DNA of 64,000 nucleotides from Clavibacter sp. VKM Ac-2872 (lineage in GTDB: Bacteria; Actinomycetota; Actinomycetes; Actinomycetales; Microbacteriaceae): the NCBI RefSeq assembly GCF_015351105.1, contig NZ_JADKRR010000001.1, positions 1,283,069-1,347,068 of the forward strand, in the 5' to 3' direction. The notes beneath the pieces were generated by a model, which worked only from the letters and a program-made list of their open reading frames with translations, searched no databases and had not been told where the DNA came from. A program made the translations under genes and the position numbers. Below are positions 63,023 to 64,000 of the stretch, piece by piece; the stretch's first letter is position 1; each line of letters begins with the position of its first letter.

Positions 63023-63772
63023 TCAGGCATCCAGGTCGGCGTGGCCGAACAGCCCCGGGACGCCGCCCGAGTGCCAGAGCACCACCCGGTCGTCCGAGCG
63101 GATGGATCCATCGCGGACCGCGGCCGCCAGCCCGGCCGCGGCGCGGGCCGTGTAGGTGGGATCGAGGAGGATCCCCGTCGTCCGCGCCACCAGCACGAGC
63201 GCCTCGACCAGCCCGGCCATCGTGCCGCCGGAGCCGAGGGCGACGACGACGTGGTCGACCTCGCCGACCTGCCCGGTGAGCTCGTGTCCCGCGTCGACGA
63301 AGCCCTGCACGGAGTGCGCGTCGGATCCGCCGAACGCCACGCGGTGCGTGCGCGTCCCGGTCGCCTCCAGCTCCCCGATCACGGACGCGGCGCGTGACTC
63401 CGCGTCCTCGTCGCCCGACCACACGATGCGCGCGCCGAACAGCCCGTCGAGCAGCACGTTGCCGCGCTCCGCCACCTCGTGGCCCTCCAGCACCAGCACG
63501 ACCTCGAGGCCGAGCGATGCGCCGGCCGCCGCGGTCATGCGCGCGTGGTTGCTCTGCGCGGCGCCCGTGGTGACCACGGTGGTGGCCCCGCGTGCGACGG
63601 CCCGGCCGAGCGAGTGCTCGAGCTTCCTCGCCTTGTTGCCGCCGCCGCCCCAGCCGATGAGGTCGTCGCGCTTCATGAGGAGCCGCTCCGGATCGAGCCC
63701 GAGCGCCTCGGCGAGGCGGGGGACCGCGTGCACGGGGGTCGGCTCGGTCCAGAGGCGGAGGCGTTCGTCCAC
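63023..63772 (-). CDS. D-cysteine desulfhydrase/ACC-deaminase-like PLP protein with internal deletion
   Basis: 249 residues from GTG 63772 (GAGGAG upstream); homologues are ~320-340. N-terminal half is complete: LMKRDDLIGWGGGGNKARKL with the PLP lysine, TTGAAQSNHARMTAAAGASLG and VVVALGSGGTMAGL. The chain then jumps directly to ALVLVARTTGILLDPTYTARAAAG and WHSGGVPGLFGH. The ~70-residue segment that normally lies between (containing the active-site YG loop) is absent, in frame. Either a recent in-frame deletion that inactivates the enzyme or a shortened variant; likely a functional pseudogene. Confidence 0.75.
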   Translation of the reverse strand: MDERLRLWTEPTPVHAVPRLAEALGLDPERLLMKRDDLIGWGGGGNKARKLEHSLGRAVARGATTVVTTGAAQSNHARMTAAAGASLGLEVVLVLEGHEVAERGNVLLDGLFGARIVWSGDEDAESRAASVIGELEATGTRTHRVAFGGSDAHSVQGFVDAGHELTGQVGEVDHVVVALGSGGTMAGLVEALVLVARTTGILLDPTYTARAAAGLAAAVRDGSIRSDDRVVLWHSGGVPGLFGHADLDA

Positions 63773-63840
63773 GGGTGCTCCTCGGTGGGGGTCGGAGCGC
63801 GGTCGCCGGGCGGATCCCGCGCTGCGCGGTCCTCGTCGGG

Positions 63841-63922
63841 TGCGGGAGAAGGGACTTGAACCCTCACGCTCGAAAGCACAGGAACCTAAATCCTGCGTGT
63901 CTACCGATTCCACCACTCCCGC
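63841..63922 (-). tRNA. tRNA-Leu (anticodon TAG)
   Basis: Reads on the minus strand with acceptor stem GCGGGAG/CTCCCGC and discriminator A. The anticodon stem is CAGGA/TCCTG with loop TTTAGGT (anticodon TAG). A long variable arm and T arm GAGGGTTCAAGTCCCTTC follow. CCA is not encoded. The long variable arm and identity elements fit leucine. Confidence 0.95.
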
Positions 63923-63950
63923 GGGTGCCCGACCAGCTTAGGACGCCCCC

Positions 63951-63956
63951 TAATAT
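63951..63956 (+). promoter_or_regulatory. -10 element TAATAT of the terminal gene
   Basis: TAATAT, the best -10 match in the window, ends 7 nt before GTG 63964. Confidence 0.45.
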
Positions 63957-63963
63957 GTTGATC

Positions 63964-64000
63964 GTGACAACGAAGACACTCGTAGCAGGCATCGACTCCT
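63964..64000 (+). CDS. Probable xylulokinase/FGGY kinase, 3'-truncated by window edge
   Basis: Only 12 codons are visible from GTG 63964: MTTKTLVAGIDS. The VAGIDS start of the FGGY sugar-kinase ATPase fold (usually followed by STQS) suggests xylulokinase. TTG 63958 is an alternative in-frame start. Too short for certainty. Confidence 0.45.
   Translation, partial: MTTKTLVAGIDS

Overview
The window is very GC-rich (roughly 72%) and almost entirely coding. Its gene content is that of a Gram-positive actinobacterium: a clpS-DUF2017 pair, DUF3039, LiaSR/NarL-type two-component systems beside ABC exporters, a SipW-type signal peptidase cassette and teichoic-acid-like wall genes. Codon use, the unusual abundance of GGATCC and the mix of wall-polymer and plant-sugar uptake genes fit Microbacteriaceae, most likely Clavibacter or a close relative. 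That placement is inference, since no rRNA is present. I found no rRNA, insertion sequence, prophage, integrase or CRISPR array. One tRNA gene (Leu, TAG) lies near the right end. The window looks like chromosomal backbone with a few accessory modules.

Layout. 1-9.4 kb: the end of a PRISE-type reductase; a drug/lipid-type ABC exporter followed by its sensor kinase and response regulator; a three-gene monosaccharide importer (ChvE/MmsA/MmsB type) with a perfect 20-bp stem-loop after the binding-protein gene. 9.4-14.4 kb: a minus-strand cassette of a SipW-like signal peptidase and three exported proteins with ALW-type signal peptides, divergent from an orphan PAS histidine kinase. 14.5-22.8 kb: a BCCT osmolyte transporter, a diacylglycerol-kinase-family protein, a RecF/OLD-like ATPase, a fatty-acid desaturase, a zinc alcohol dehydrogenase coupled to a membrane protein, and a DinB-family protein. 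22.9-30.7 kb: a carbohydrate operon (ROK regulator, binding protein, two permeases, GH38 alpha-mannosidase). 30.9-34.9 kb: a haem-oxygenase-like diiron protein coupled to a CDGSH iron-sulfur protein, an epimerase/AlkD pair, and clpS-DUF2017. 35-40.2 kb: a second ABC exporter plus two-component system on the minus strand, and a PLP aminotransferase. 40.4-43.7 kb: a lipoprotein and secreted protein pair with atypical codon use, then an HtrA-like protease. 43.8-51.9 kb: a cell-wall-polymer region (two glycosyltransferases, a CDP-alcohol phosphotransferase, a TagF-like protein, a TagGH-type exporter and a nucleotidyltransferase). 52-64 kb: an ABC exporter whose ATPase has a 365-residue acidic extension, DUF3039, pncB, an FeS-type photolyase, murI-rph-rdgB, a zinc CDF transporter, a DedA protein, an internally shortened D-cysteine desulfhydrase homologue, tRNA-Leu and the first codons of a probable xylulokinase.

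Three signals cut across genes. First, at least 14 transcription-unit starts have a -10-like hexamer (usually xAGGCT or TAnnnT) ending exactly 6 nt before the start codon, which points to leaderless mRNAs. Second, GGATCC is several-fold over-represented in all three codon phases. Third, near-perfect stem-loops sit inside several operons, and one of them holds a start codon in its loop.

Most of the annotation rests on motifs I can read in the translations. I could not run similarity searches, so specific substrates are inference.
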